The notes under the pieces were generated by a model that did no database searches, was not told the origin of the DNA, and was given only the letters and a program-made list of their open reading frames with translations. From contig NZ_CP022579.1 in the NCBI RefSeq assembly GCF_008274805.1, forward strand, positions 124,001 to 188,000: 64,000 nucleotides of DNA, read 5' to 3'. Each line of letters starts with the position of its first letter. The first letter of the stretch is position 1. The position numbers were made by a program, and so were the translations under genes. Positions 52,491-60,940 of this stretch are shown piece by piece. The stretch comes from Oryzomicrobium terrae. GTDB taxonomy: Bacteria > Pseudomonadota > Gammaproteobacteria > Burkholderiales > Rhodocyclaceae.

Positions 52491-52997
52491 CTAGGCGCTG
52501 CCGGTGGCCCCCTCCAGCCGGGTGATGAGGTGGGACAGGGCCAGGGCGGCGGTGGCGGCGCGCACCGCCTCCCGGTCGCCGGGGAAGTGGCGGGTGACGG
52601 CCTCGACCCCGTCCGGGCCGGCCCAGGCAAAGCATACCGTGCCCACCGGTTTCTCCGCGCTGCCGCCGCTGGGGCCGGCGATGCCGCTCACCGCTACGGC
52701 CCACTGGGCGCGGCTTTTGGCGATGGCCCCTTCGGCCATGGCGCGGGCCGTGGCTTCCGAGACGGCCCCCGTGGAAATCAAGGTCTGGTGCGGCACGCCG
52801 AGCATCTCTTCCTTGGCTGCATTGGAATAGGTGACGAAGCCCCGGTCGAACCAGGCCGAACTGCCGGCAATTGCCGTGACCGCCTGGGCGATCCAGCCGC
52901 CGGTGCAGGATTCGGCCGTGGCCAACCAGTCGCCCCGGGCCAGCAGCAGGTTACCGGCCCGCTCGGCGAGGGCTTCCAGGTCGCGTTGGGTGGGCAT
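52491..52997 (-). CDS. pncC: CinA C-terminal-type nicotinamide-nucleotide amidohydrolase
   Basis: PncC deamidates NMN to nicotinate mononucleotide for NAD recycling. The 168-residue stand-alone C-terminal CinA domain shows the conserved TAESCTGGWIAQAVTAIAGSS, TYSNAAKEEMLGV and AVSGIAGPSGGSAEKPVGTV. The ATG at 52997 fits the family length; longer open frame upstream belongs to pgpA in another frame. It is the last gene of the rib-nusB-thiL-pgpA group. Confidence 0.93.
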   Translation of the reverse strand: MPTQRDLEALAERAGNLLLARGDWLATAESCTGGWIAQAVTAIAGSSAWFDRGFVTYSNAAKEEMLGVPHQTLISTGAVSEATARAMAEGAIAKSRAQWAVAVSGIAGPSGGSAEKPVGTVCFAWAGPDGVEAVTRHFPGDREAVRAATAALALSHLITRLEGATGSA

Positions 52998-53023
52998 GGC
53001 GCAGGCTCCGCAGAGGTGGGGGG

Positions 53024-53512
53024 TCAGCCGACGATGAACTTGGCGATGGCCAGCACCAGGATGGTGTAGGCCCCGGCGAACACATCGTCGGTCATCACGC
53101 CGAAACCGTTTTTCACCTTCTCGTCGAAGTAGTTGGCCGGGAACGGTTTGACGATGTCGAAGACGCGAAAGAGGAAGAAGGCGGCGGTCTGCCACAGCCA
53201 GCCGGCCGGGCAGAACAGCAGCACCAGCCAGAAGGGCACGATCTCGTCCCAGACGATGGCGCCGTGGTCCACCACCCCCAGGTCGCGGCCGGTGCGCTGG
53301 GCGGCCACCACGCCGCCGACGAAGCACACCAGCAAAAAGACGAGCAGGGGCAGGTCGGCTGGGAAGGTGTGGCGCAGCACCGGGAAGGTGGCCCAGGCGA
53401 ACAGGGTGCCGACGGTGCCCGGGGCGAAGGGCGACAGGCCGGAGCCGAGGCCGCAGGCGACGAAGTGGGCGGGGTGGGAAAAGAGGAATTTCAGGCCGGG
53501 GCGGGTGCTCAT
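53024..53512 (-). CDS. pgpA: Phosphatidylglycerophosphatase A
   Basis: PgpA dephosphorylates phosphatidylglycerol phosphate in the inner membrane. The 162-residue protein has the conserved GLSPFAPGTVGTLFAWATF, the acidic pair in IVWDEIVPFWLVLL, and FRVFDIVKPFPANYFDEKV with GFGVMTDDVFAGAYT. Three to four membrane segments are visible. It follows thiL by 51 bases, the usual order. Confidence 0.95.
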   Translation of the reverse strand: MSTRPGLKFLFSHPAHFVACGLGSGLSPFAPGTVGTLFAWATFPVLRHTFPADLPLLVFLLVCFVGGVVAAQRTGRDLGVVDHGAIVWDEIVPFWLVLLFCPAGWLWQTAAFFLFRVFDIVKPFPANYFDEKVKNGFGVMTDDVFAGAYTILVLAIAKFIVG

Positions 53513-53563
53513 GGGGCGGAATGTTGTTGCGGGGGGTGGGGCGCCGCCGAATGCTGGCGCCGG

Positions 53564-54565
53564 TCAGTGGGAGAAATGGTCGTAGCCGCGTCGCGCTACC
53601 GGGAACGGCTGGCCGGCGGCGTCGAGGACCAGCACGGTGCCGGCCGGGGCGCTATCCGGAGCGGCCAGCACGCCGCAGCAGGTCAGCGGCAGGGCCAGGG
53701 CGCGGCCCAGGGCGGCGATGGCTTCCCGGGCCGCGGCGGGAGCGGCGAAGATCAGTTCGTAGTCGTCGCCGCCGGCCAGTTGCGCGTCCCGGGCGATGGT
53801 CGCGGCGACCCCGGCGGGCAGGGCCGGCAGGCGCTCGGGCCAGACCGTGGCGACCAGGCCGGAGCGCCGGGCGATGTGGCCCAGGTCCTGGAGCAGACCG
53901 TCGGAAACGTCGATGGCGGCGTGGGCCAACCCCCGTTCCTGCAAGGCCAGGCCGAGGGCGACCCGGGGCTGGGGGCGGGTCAGGGCGGCGAGGCAGGCGT
54001 CGCGCAGCGGCGCTTCATCCGCGACCGGCGCCGCGGGCAGGTCGAGACCGCCTTGCAGGTGGCGCAGGCCCAGGTTGGCCAGGCCGGGGCGGCCGGAGAC
54101 CCACAGGTCGTCCCCGGGCCTGGCGCCGTCGCGGCGCAGGGCGCGGCCCGGCGGCACCTCGCCCAGGGCGGTGACGCACAGGTTGAGCGGACCCCGGGTG
54201 GTATCGCCGCCGATGATGTCCACGCCGAAGGCGCCGGCGCAGGCGAAGAAGCCCCGGGAAAACGCGGCAATCCAGGCTTCGTCGGCCGCCGGCAGGGCGC
54301 CGGCGAGCAAGGCCCAGCGTGGCCGGGCCCCCATGGCGGCGAGATCCGAGACGTTCACCGCCAGGGTTTTCCAGCCCAGGCCTTCCGGATCGGTGTCGGC
54401 GAAAAAGTGGGTGCCGGCCACCAGCATGTCGGTGGTGGCGGCCAATTGCATTCCCGGCGTCGGCGTGACCAGGGCGCAGTCGTCCCCCGGCCCCAGCTCC
54501 GCCCCGGGGGTGGGGCGGGCGAAGTAGCGGTCGATCAGGTCGAATTCACTGGAGGGGCCGGGCAT
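53564..54565 (-). CDS. thiL: Thiamine-monophosphate kinase
   Basis: ThiL phosphorylates thiamine monophosphate to the active pyrophosphate. The 333-residue protein starts MPGPSSEFDLIDRYFARP and carries the metal/ATP-binding acidic motifs GPGDDCALV, TDMLVAGTHFF, LAVNVSDLAAMGARPRWALL, IGGDTTRGPLNLCV, DVSDGLLQDLGHIA and GGDDYELIFAAP. It lies between nusB and pgpA on one strand. Confidence 0.96.
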   Translation of the reverse strand: MPGPSSEFDLIDRYFARPTPGAELGPGDDCALVTPTPGMQLAATTDMLVAGTHFFADTDPEGLGWKTLAVNVSDLAAMGARPRWALLAGALPAADEAWIAAFSRGFFACAGAFGVDIIGGDTTRGPLNLCVTALGEVPPGRALRRDGARPGDDLWVSGRPGLANLGLRHLQGGLDLPAAPVADEAPLRDACLAALTRPQPRVALGLALQERGLAHAAIDVSDGLLQDLGHIARRSGLVATVWPERLPALPAGVAATIARDAQLAGGDDYELIFAAPAAAREAIAALGRALALPLTCCGVLAAPDSAPAGTVLVLDAAGQPFPVARRGYDHFSH

Positions 54566-54613
54566 GGCTGGAGCGGAAAGGGGCTGCGGGGGCCGCCAGG
54601 CGGCCCCGCGCGG

Positions 54614-55204
54614 TCAAGCGCTGGGCGGAGGAGCGGCCTTGCGCGCTTCCACTTCCACCGGGCGCAGCCGGGCGGCCAGTTTGTCGAGCACGCCGTTCAC
54701 GTACTTGTGCCCGTCGGTGCCACCGAAGGACTTGGCCAGTTCGATGGCCTCGTTGAGGATGACCTTGTAGGGGGTCTCCGGGTGGTGCTTGAACTCGAAA
54801 GTGCCGAGCAGCAGCACACCGGCTTCGATCGGCGACAGCTCGTCGAAGGGCCGGTCCAGGCAGGGGGCGATTTCCGCCGCCAGGGCCTCGTGCTGGGCGA
54901 GCACGCCGCGCAGCAGGGCGAGGAAGAAGTTGCGGTCGATGGGCGGCTCCTTGGCCGTGGTCTCGGGCGCCGCATCCGGGTTGGCGGCAGCGAACTCGGC
55001 GGCCTCTTCGGCCTCGATCGCCTTGGCAGCGATCACCAGGGATTCCAGGGTGGCCTCGATGGCCGCCTCGTCGTTACCGCCGACGCGCCACTGGTAGAGG
55101 CCCTGGATCACGTATTCCCGGGCCAGGCGGCGGGGGGATTTCTCCCGGGGCTTCCAGGGCTTGCCGACCTGGTGGCGCAGGACCTTGCCGTCGTTCTTGC
55201 TCAT
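54614..55204 (-). CDS. nusB: Transcription antitermination factor NusB
   Basis: NusB with S10 (NusE) binds boxA RNA in rRNA antitermination complexes. The 196-residue protein is longer than the ~140-residue E. coli form because of an N-terminal basic extension and an Ala/Glu-rich insertion (about residues 65-85). The core is clear: [40 protein letters not shown] and [33 protein letters not shown]. The ATG overlaps the ribH stop as ATGA. Confidence 0.94.
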   Translation of the reverse strand: MSKNDGKVLRHQVGKPWKPREKSPRRLAREYVIQGLYQWRVGGNDEAAIEATLESLVIAAKAIEAEEAAEFAAANPDAAPETTAKEPPIDRNFFLALLRGVLAQHEALAAEIAPCLDRPFDELSPIEAGVLLLGTFEFKHHPETPYKVILNEAIELAKSFGGTDGHKYVNGVLDKLAARLRPVEVEARKAAPPPSA

Positions 55205-55686
55205 ACCCCCTCCCGAACGGCGATCGCCGCGTGCAGGTTGGCCATTTCCACGGCGGCCTTGGCGCAGTCGCTGCCCTTTTCGTGCATGCGGGCCAGGGCC
55301 TGGTCGTCGTCCTCGCAGGTGAGCACGCCGTTGGCGATGGGCACGCCGGTGTCGAGCTGCACTTCCATGATGGCGCGGCAGGCGTCGTTGGACACCACTT
55401 CGAAGTGGTAGGTCTCGCCGCGGATCACCGCGCCCAGGGCGATCAGGGCGTTGTAGCGGTTGGTTAGGGCGAGGCGCTGCAGCACCGGCGGGATTTCCAG
55501 GGCGCCGGGCACGGTGGCGACGGTGATGTCGGCATCGGCCACACCCAGCTGCTTGAGCTGGGTGACGCAGGCCGAGAGCAGGCCTTCGCACACGTCCTGG
55601 TTGAAGCGGCTCATCACCACGCCGACCTTGAGGCCGGCGCCGGCGAGATTCTCGTCGTATTCGAAAACGTTGTTGAAACGGGCCAT
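55201..55686 (-). CDS. ribH: 6,7-dimethyl-8-ribityllumazine synthase
   Basis: RibH condenses the ribityl-aminouracil and the butanone phosphate to give lumazine, and assembles as a large capsid or pentamer. The 161-residue protein shows [53 protein letters not shown] (with the catalytic His) and [18 protein letters not shown]. It is between ribBA and nusB, with a 19-base gap upstream. Confidence 0.97.
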   Translation of the reverse strand: MARFNNVFEYDENLAGAGLKVGVVMSRFNQDVCEGLLSACVTQLKQLGVADADITVATVPGALEIPPVLQRLALTNRYNALIALGAVIRGETYHFEVVSNDACRAIMEVQLDTGVPIANGVLTCEDDDQALARMHEKGSDCAKAAVEMANLHAAIAVREGV

Positions 55687-55705
55687 GGCAGGCTCCAGAA
55701 AGGCG

Positions 55706-56836
55706 TTAGAGGGCGGCGGCGTCGGCCGGCGAGGCCACGTAACCGGTGACCTCCAGGTCGAAGCCGGTCATCGAGGGCATGCGCCGCGGGCTGCCCAGCA
55801 GCTTCATCTTGCGTACCTTGAGGTCGCGCAGGATCTGGGCGCCGATGCCGTAGGAACGGGGGTCCCACTTGCGCGGCACGGGCTTGGCAGCGGGGGATGC
55901 GGTGAGGGCTTCCTTGAGGTCGGCGCCGCTTTCGGGACGGTGCAGCAGAACGATCACGCCGGTGCCGTGCCGGGCCACCGCCTGCTGGCACTGGTCCAGG
56001 GAGAAGGCGTGACGGCCGCTGTTGGGGTCGAGGAAGTCGAGGATGGAAACCGGCTCGTGCACCCGCACCAGGGTTTCGGTGTCCGGGCCCGGGGCGCCCT
56101 TGACCAGGGCCAGATGCACCTCTTCGGCCACCCGGTCGGCGTAGGCGATCAGCTGGAACTCGCCGTGGGGCGTGCTCACGGTGCGCTCGGCAACACGGGA
56201 GACCAGGGTCTCGACCCGGCTGCGGTAGTGGATCAGGTCGGCGATGGTGCCGATCTTCAGGCCGTGCTCTTGGGCGAACTCGATCAGGTCCGGCAGGCGG
56301 GCCATCGTGCCGTCGTCCTTGAGGATCTCGCAGATTACCGAGGCCGGTTCCAGCCCCGCCAGGGCGGCGAAGTCGCAGCCCGCCTCGGTGTGGCCGGCGC
56401 GCACCAGCACGCCGCCGGGCTGGGCGCGCAGGGGGAAGATGTGGCCGGGCTGGACGATGTCGTCCGGGCCGGCGTCCTTGGCCACGGCGGCCTGCACGGT
56501 GCGGGCGCGGTCGTGGGCGGAGATGCCGGTGGTGACGCCCTCGGCGGCCTCGATCGAGACGGTGAAGGCGGTGCCGTGGGGCGTCTTGTTGTCGCGCACC
56601 ATCTGCTCCAGGCCGAGCTGGCGGCAGCGCGCGTCGGTCAGGGTCAGACAGATCAGGCCACGGCCGAACTTGGCCATGAAGTTGATCGCTTCGGGGGTGA
56701 CGAATTCGGCGGCGAGCACCAGGTCGCCTTCGTTTTCCCGGTCTTCCTCGTCCACCAGGATGACCATCTTGCCGGCACGGATGTCGGCGATGATGTCCTG
56801 GACGGGAGCAATGGCGGAGGCTTGCACGGGGTTCAT
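55706..56836 (-). CDS. ribBA: 3,4-dihydroxy-2-butanone-4-phosphate synthase with degenerate GTP cyclohydrolase II domain
   Basis: The N-terminal ~200 residues are an intact RibB domain: [76 protein letters not shown]. The C-terminal ~170 residues resemble RibA, but the zinc-binding cysteine cluster (GxCxxGD...CDC) is absent. [17 protein letters not shown] and [20 protein letters not shown] stand there instead, and RxEGRG is missing. So the protein likely makes only the C4 unit, and a separate ribA is needed elsewhere. The gene overlaps ribE at its start (ATGA). The name is kept by convention; it is of the RibBX type. Confidence 0.93.
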   Translation of the reverse strand: MNPVQASAIAPVQDIIADIRAGKMVILVDEEDRENEGDLVLAAEFVTPEAINFMAKFGRGLICLTLTDARCRQLGLEQMVRDNKTPHGTAFTVSIEAAEGVTTGISAHDRARTVQAAVAKDAGPDDIVQPGHIFPLRAQPGGVLVRAGHTEAGCDFAALAGLEPASVICEILKDDGTMARLPDLIEFAQEHGLKIGTIADLIHYRSRVETLVSRVAERTVSTPHGEFQLIAYADRVAEEVHLALVKGAPGPDTETLVRVHEPVSILDFLDPNSGRHAFSLDQCQQAVARHGTGVIVLLHRPESGADLKEALTASPAAKPVPRKWDPRSYGIGAQILRDLKVRKMKLLGSPRRMPSMTGFDLEVTGYVASPADAAAL

Positions 56837-57444
56837 GCGGTTACCTCGCTGTCAGTGGCGTCGGCTTTGATCATGCGTTCGGCGTAGCGGGCGATCAGGT
56901 CCACCTCCAGGTTCACCTTGGCGCCGGGCGCCAGCAGGTGCAGGGTGGTGTTGTCCAGGGTGTGGGGGATCAGGTTGATGGCGAAGTCGCAGCCATCCAC
57001 CGTGTTGGTGGTCAGCGACACGCCATTGACGGTGATCGAGCCCTTGCGGGCGATATAGCGGGCCAGTTCCCGGGGGGCGCGGATGACCAGGCGGCGGTTG
57101 TCGCCGACGGCATCGAAGGCGAGCACCTCGCCCACCCCGTCCACGTGGCCGGACACCAGGTGGCCGCCGAGGCGGTCGGCCAGGCGCAGGGCCTTCTCCA
57201 GGTTGAGGGGGCCGGAACCGTCGAGGCCGACGGTGCACGACAGGGATTCGGGGGAAACGTCCACCTTGAAGTCCCGGGGGCCGAGTTCGACCACGGTGAG
57301 GCAGACGCCGTTGCAGGCGATGGAGTCGCCCAGGGCGACGTCGCTGAGGTCCAGGCTGCCGGCGTCGATGCTCAGGCGCACGCCGGCTTCGCGGGGGGTG
57401 CGCTGGGTGATGTGGCCGACGGCGGCAATGATTCCGGTAAACAT
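56833..57444 (-). CDS. ribE: Riboflavin synthase alpha chain
   Basis: Riboflavin synthase dismutates two lumazines to riboflavin. The 203-residue protein has the two homologous lumazine-binding domains: MFTGIIAAVGHITQ ... SIACNGVCLTVVELGPRDFKVD, and HLVSGHVDGVGEVLAF ... SITVNGVSLTTNTVDGCDFAINLIPHTLDNTTL. It is first of the minus-strand group ribE-ribBA-ribH-nusB-thiL-pgpA-pncC. The 159-base region upstream shows no FMN riboswitch. Confidence 0.95.
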   Translation of the reverse strand: MFTGIIAAVGHITQRTPREAGVRLSIDAGSLDLSDVALGDSIACNGVCLTVVELGPRDFKVDVSPESLSCTVGLDGSGPLNLEKALRLADRLGGHLVSGHVDGVGEVLAFDAVGDNRRLVIRAPRELARYIARKGSITVNGVSLTTNTVDGCDFAINLIPHTLDNTTLHLLAPGAKVNLEVDLIARYAERMIKADATDSEVTA

Positions 57445-57603
57445 GGGAAATCCCGCGCAAGCGGTGAGGGGAGGAAAGGGGCGGATTTTACCACGGGGCC
57501 GCGCCGCCCCCGGCGGTGCCTGGCGGCGACCTGTGGGCGGCAGGGCGGGGCGCTGGCGGCCCCCGCGGTGCCCGGCGCAGAACCGGGCGTGGCGGGAGGG
57601 CGC

Positions 57604-58392
57604 CTAGGGCTTCTTCGGGATGATGCCGTCGGCCTCGGCCTTGGCCCGCTCCGCGGCGCGCTGCTTTTCCTTGGCTTCGCGCTCGGCCTTCTTCTCCGCC
57701 ACCTTGGCGTCGCGCTCGGCCATGCGCTGGCGGGATTCGAGCACGCTGGCGCGCTGGTCCTCGGCGCGCTGGGCGGCTTCGACGCCCTGGGCCGCCTTGT
57801 CGGCGCGCTTGGCGGACAGCCGCGCGGCGGTTTCGCGGCGCTCGGCGGCGGCCTGGGCGTTGCCGGTTTCCACCGCCTTGGCCTTCTCGGCCTGGCGCTG
57901 TTCCCGCTCCGCGTCCTGGCGCGCCTTGTCGGCACGGAATTCCTCGCTTTGCCGCTCCTGGCTGGCGGCGCGGCGGGGCGCTTCCTCCCGGGCCCGGGCG
58001 TCGCGGCTGGCCACGTCCCGGGTGCGGATTTCCAGTTCCAGTTCCCGGGCCTCGGCGTCCACCTTGCGCGCTTCCAGCTCGGCGGCGGTCTTGGCCTTCT
58101 TGGCATCGCCCTGGCAGGCGTAGACGCGGAAGCGCTGGTAGCAGGCGGTGAATTCGGCCTCGTACTTGGCCCGGGATTCGTCGCGCATCGCCCGGGCGTG
58201 GGCGCGCAGGGCTTCGGCCCGCTCCACCAGTTGGCTGCGTTCGGCGTCGCTGCTCCAGACCTGCTGGTTCGGCCCCGCGGCCTGGGCCAGGGCGGGGCCG
58301 GCCGGCAGGGCGGCGAGGCAGAGGGCGATCAGGGCGGCGCCCAGGGGGCGGATGGCGGGGGAAAACGGGAAAACGGTGGTGCGCATGGCCAT
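57604..58392 (-). CDS. Secreted Ala/Arg/Glu-rich coiled-coil protein
   Basis: Function unknown. The ATG at 58392 (or 58386) gives about 262 residues with a signal peptide (IRPLGAALIALCLAALPAGPALAQ). A two-Cys region follows (FTACYQRFRVYACQGDAKKAK). The rest, from about residue 100 to 255, is a highly charged helix rich in Ala, Arg, Lys and Glu (AERDAKVAEKKAEREAKEKQ). The layout of signal, Cys pair and long coiled coil resembles the unrelated gene at 1217. TAAAAT at 58414-58419 lies in the region shared with the divergent ABC-F gene and reads towards the latter. Confidence 0.72.
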   Translation of the reverse strand: MAMRTTVFPFSPAIRPLGAALIALCLAALPAGPALAQAAGPNQQVWSSDAERSQLVERAEALRAHARAMRDESRAKYEAEFTACYQRFRVYACQGDAKKAKTAAELEARKVDAEARELELEIRTRDVASRDARAREEAPRRAASQERQSEEFRADKARQDAEREQRQAEKAKAVETGNAQAAAERRETAARLSAKRADKAAQGVEAAQRAEDQRASVLESRQRMAERDAKVAEKKAEREAKEKQRAAERAKAEADGIIPKKP

Positions 58393-58523
58393 GGGGGAAA
58401 ATCCGAATCCCCGTAAAATAGGGGATTTCCCCGTTTTCCGAAACCCGCAGGCCGTCGGCCGGGGTGGAAAACGCACCGTTTCGACCCCGTTTCACCCTCG
58501 CCACTCTAGCCGCTGGATTTGCC

Positions 58524-60452
58524 ATGATCGTTCTTCGCCGTTTGACCTTCGCCCGGGCGGGCCACCCCCTGGTGCGCGACGCCTCGCTACAGATCGCCCC
58601 GGGTTGGCGCGTCGGTCTGGTGGGGGGCAACGGCAGCGGCAAGTCCACCTTCTTCGCCCTGTTCAACGGCGGCTTGCACCCGGAATCCGGCGATCTGGAG
58701 TGGCCCGAGCGCTGGGTGATGGCCCACGTCGCCCAGGAGACCCCGGCCCTGCCCTCGCCGGCCCTGGACTTCGTTCTCGACGGCGATGATGAGTTGCGCC
58801 GCCTGGAGGCCGACCTGGCTCGGGCCGAGGCCAGCCACGACGGCGAAGCCATCGGCACCATCCACGCCCGCCTGGGCGAGATCGGCGGCTACGGCGCCCG
58901 GGCCCGGGCGGCGGAACTGCTGCACGGCCTGGGCTTCCACGACCCGGATTTTTCCCGCCCGGTGGCCGAGTTCTCCGGCGGCTGGCGCATGCGCCTCAAC
59001 CTGGCCCGGGCCCTGATGTGCCGCTCCGACCTGCTGCTGCTCGACGAACCGACCAACCACCTGGACCTGGATGCGGTGTTGTGGCTGGAGACCTGGCTGA
59101 AGAGCTATCGGGGCACCCTGCTGCTGATCTCCCACGACCGGGATTTTCTCGACGCGGTGTGCGGCAACGTGCTGGCCATCGAACAGCAGGCCATGACCCT
59201 GTACAAGGGCGGCTACTCCGACTTCGAGACCCAGCGCGCCGCCCAACTGGCCCAGCAGCAGTCCCTGTTCGAGAAGCAGCAGCGCGAGGTGGCCCACCTG
59301 CAGGCCTACATCGACCGCTTCCGCGCCAAGGCCACCAAAGCCCGCCAGGCCCAGAGCCGCATCAAGGCCCTGGCGCGCATGGAGACGGTGGCGGCGGCTC
59401 ACGTGGATACCCCGTTCACCTTCAGCTTCCGCGAGCCCGAAGCCCTGCCCGACCCCTTGCTCAGCCTGGACAAGATCCAGGCCGGCTATCGCAGCGGCGC
59501 GGGTGAGAACACCATCGAGCGCACCATCCTGTCCCACGTGCGCCTGACCATCCGCCCCGGCGACCGCATCGGCTTGCTCGGCATGAACGGCGCCGGCAAA
59601 TCGACCCTGATCAAGCTGCTGGCCGGCGTTCATCCGCCCCTGGCCGGCGAGCGCCAGGAGGCCAAGGCCCTCAAGATCGGCTACTTCGCCCAGCACCAGG
59701 TGGAAGCCCTGCGCCCGGAAGGCTCGGCCCTGGACCACCTGCGCTGGCTCGACCCGGATACCCCGGAACAGCAGCACCGGGACTACCTGGGCGGCTTCGA
59801 CTTCCGCGGCGACGCCGCCACCCGGCCGGTGGGCCCCTTCTCCGGCGGCGAGAAATCGCGCCTGGCCCTGGCCCTGCTGATCTGGCAGCGCCCCAACCTG
59901 CTGCTGCTCGACGAACCCACCAACCACCTGGACCTGGAGATGCGCGAGGCCCTGGCCTTCGCCCTGCAGGGCTTCGAGGGCGGCGTGGTGCTGGTCTCCC
60001 ACGACCGGCACCTGGTCAAGACCACCGCCGACACCCTGCTGCTGGTGGCCGACGGACAGGTGGCGCCCTTCGACGGCGACCTGGACGACTACGCCGCCTG
60101 GCTGGCCCAGGCGCGCAACGCCGCCCGGCCGGTGGATGTGGAGGCCAAGGAAGCCAAGGCCGAGCGCGCCGCCAGCCGGGAAGCCGACGCCGCGGCGCGC
60201 AAGGAGCTGCTGGCCAAGCGCCGGCCCCTCCTCAAGGAAAGCGAGCAGCTGGAGAAGAAGCTGCAGGGCTGGCAGGGGGAGAAGAAGCTCTTGGAGGAGC
60301 GCCTCGCCGATTCCAGCCTGTACACCAGCCCGCCCCACCCCCAGCTGGCCGGCCTGCTCAAGCGCCAGGGCGAACTGGCGGCGATGATCGAGGACGGCGA
60401 GATGCGCTGGCTGGAAGTGCAGGAAGCCCTGGAAGCCCTGCCCGAGGCCTGA
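58524..60452 (+). CDS. yheS: ABC-F family ATPase, YheS type
   Basis: ABC-F proteins have two ATPase domains and no membrane part and act on the ribosome. The ATG at 58524 (MIVLRRLTFARAGHPLV) gives 642 residues, the YheS length; the frame is open to 58464. Domain 1: Walker A GGNGSGKSTFF, signature EFSGGWRMRLNLARAL, Walker [22 protein letters not shown] linker (the P-site tRNA interaction motif) lies at ~240-300. Domain 2: [50 protein letters not shown]. The C-terminal ~110 residues form a Lys/Glu-rich coiled coil typical of YheS. Confidence 0.93.
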   Translation: MIVLRRLTFARAGHPLVRDASLQIAPGWRVGLVGGNGSGKSTFFALFNGGLHPESGDLEWPERWVMAHVAQETPALPSPALDFVLDGDDELRRLEADLARAEASHDGEAIGTIHARLGEIGGYGARARAAELLHGLGFHDPDFSRPVAEFSGGWRMRLNLARALMCRSDLLLLDEPTNHLDLDAVLWLETWLKSYRGTLLLISHDRDFLDAVCGNVLAIEQQAMTLYKGGYSDFETQRAAQLAQQQSLFEKQQREVAHLQAYIDRFRAKATKARQAQSRIKALARMETVAAAHVDTPFTFSFREPEALPDPLLSLDKIQAGYRSGAGENTIERTILSHVRLTIRPGDRIGLLGMNGAGKSTLIKLLAGVHPPLAGERQEAKALKIGYFAQHQVEALRPEGSALDHLRWLDPDTPEQQHRDYLGGFDFRGDAATRPVGPFSGGEKSRLALALLIWQRPNLLLLDEPTNHLDLEMREALAFALQGFEGGVVLVSHDRHLVKTTADTLLLVADGQVAPFDGDLDDYAAWLAQARNAARPVDVEAKEAKAERAASREADAAARKELLAKRRPLLKESEQLEKKLQGWQGEKKLLEERLADSSLYTSPPHPQLAGLLKRQGELAAMIEDGEMRWLEVQEALEALPEA

Positions 60453-60520
60453 GCCCGCATCAGGCTGTGCCTGGCCGTGGCCGGGGGGGCAAGAAAAAGG
60501 CTGACGCCCTGAACCCTAGG

Positions 60521-60616
60521 ACTGGCGCCGATCTCCACGGGGTATGCCTGGAGATCGAGCATTGGCGCGGGTTGTAGCGATGCCTGCCTGGAGATGCCCG
60601 ACTGGCGCGGGGTTTC
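60521..60616. repeat. Dispersed palindrome-associated repeat, copy D
   Basis: Two plus-oriented units (60543-60575 and 60579-60616) share ATGCCTGGAGATCGAGCATT-like sequence followed by GGCGCGGG. A partial inverted one is at 60521-60537 (ACTGGCGCCGATCTCCA). The units are about 36 bases apart. The 488-base gap 60453-60940 otherwise holds a G/C-rich stretch with short AGCGCAGGGAACGCGG-type runs, and the terminator at 60840; I see no gene there. Confidence 0.65.
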
Positions 60617-60839
60617 AGAGGGCGGCCCAAGCGTCCATGAAACAGGGACCCTATCGATGGCGCGCTAAACCGCGTTGAACGCAGCGCCCGCAGAAGCGCA
60701 GGGAACGCGGAGGAAAGCGAGAAAAATTGCCCAACTCAGGGCCTGTTTCGGCCATTGCGTTCCGGTGGTTCTCTGCATACGTTGCGTCCCGTGCGGTTCG
60801 CTTTCCCCCGGGCAGCAAGTCGAATAGGTAATTCCCATG

Positions 60840-60876
60840 AAAAAGCCCGAGATGGCAGCGCCTCCCGGGCTTTTTT
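60840..60876. terminator. Bidirectional terminator beside the YbiT-type gene
   Basis: Ten-base arms AAAAAGCCCG (60840-60849) and CGGGCTTTTT (60866-60875) enclose a 16-base loop, with T-runs on both strands. It can end the minus-strand ybiT transcript and plus-strand read-through from yheS. Confidence 0.85.
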
Positions 60877-60940
60877 GCCGCCGTCCGCAAGCGGGGCGGC
60901 GGACTGACGTACGGCGTACTGCGGTACTTGCCGAGGCCGC

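Noticed and set aside
57445-57603. FMN riboswitch upstream of the riboflavin genes
   Set aside because: No RFN-element landmarks were found in the leader region before ribE.
60521-60616. Closely spaced repeats after yheS considered as a CRISPR array
   Set aside because: Only two to three diverged units, no unique spacers of constant length and no cas genes; they match the dispersed family seen elsewhere.
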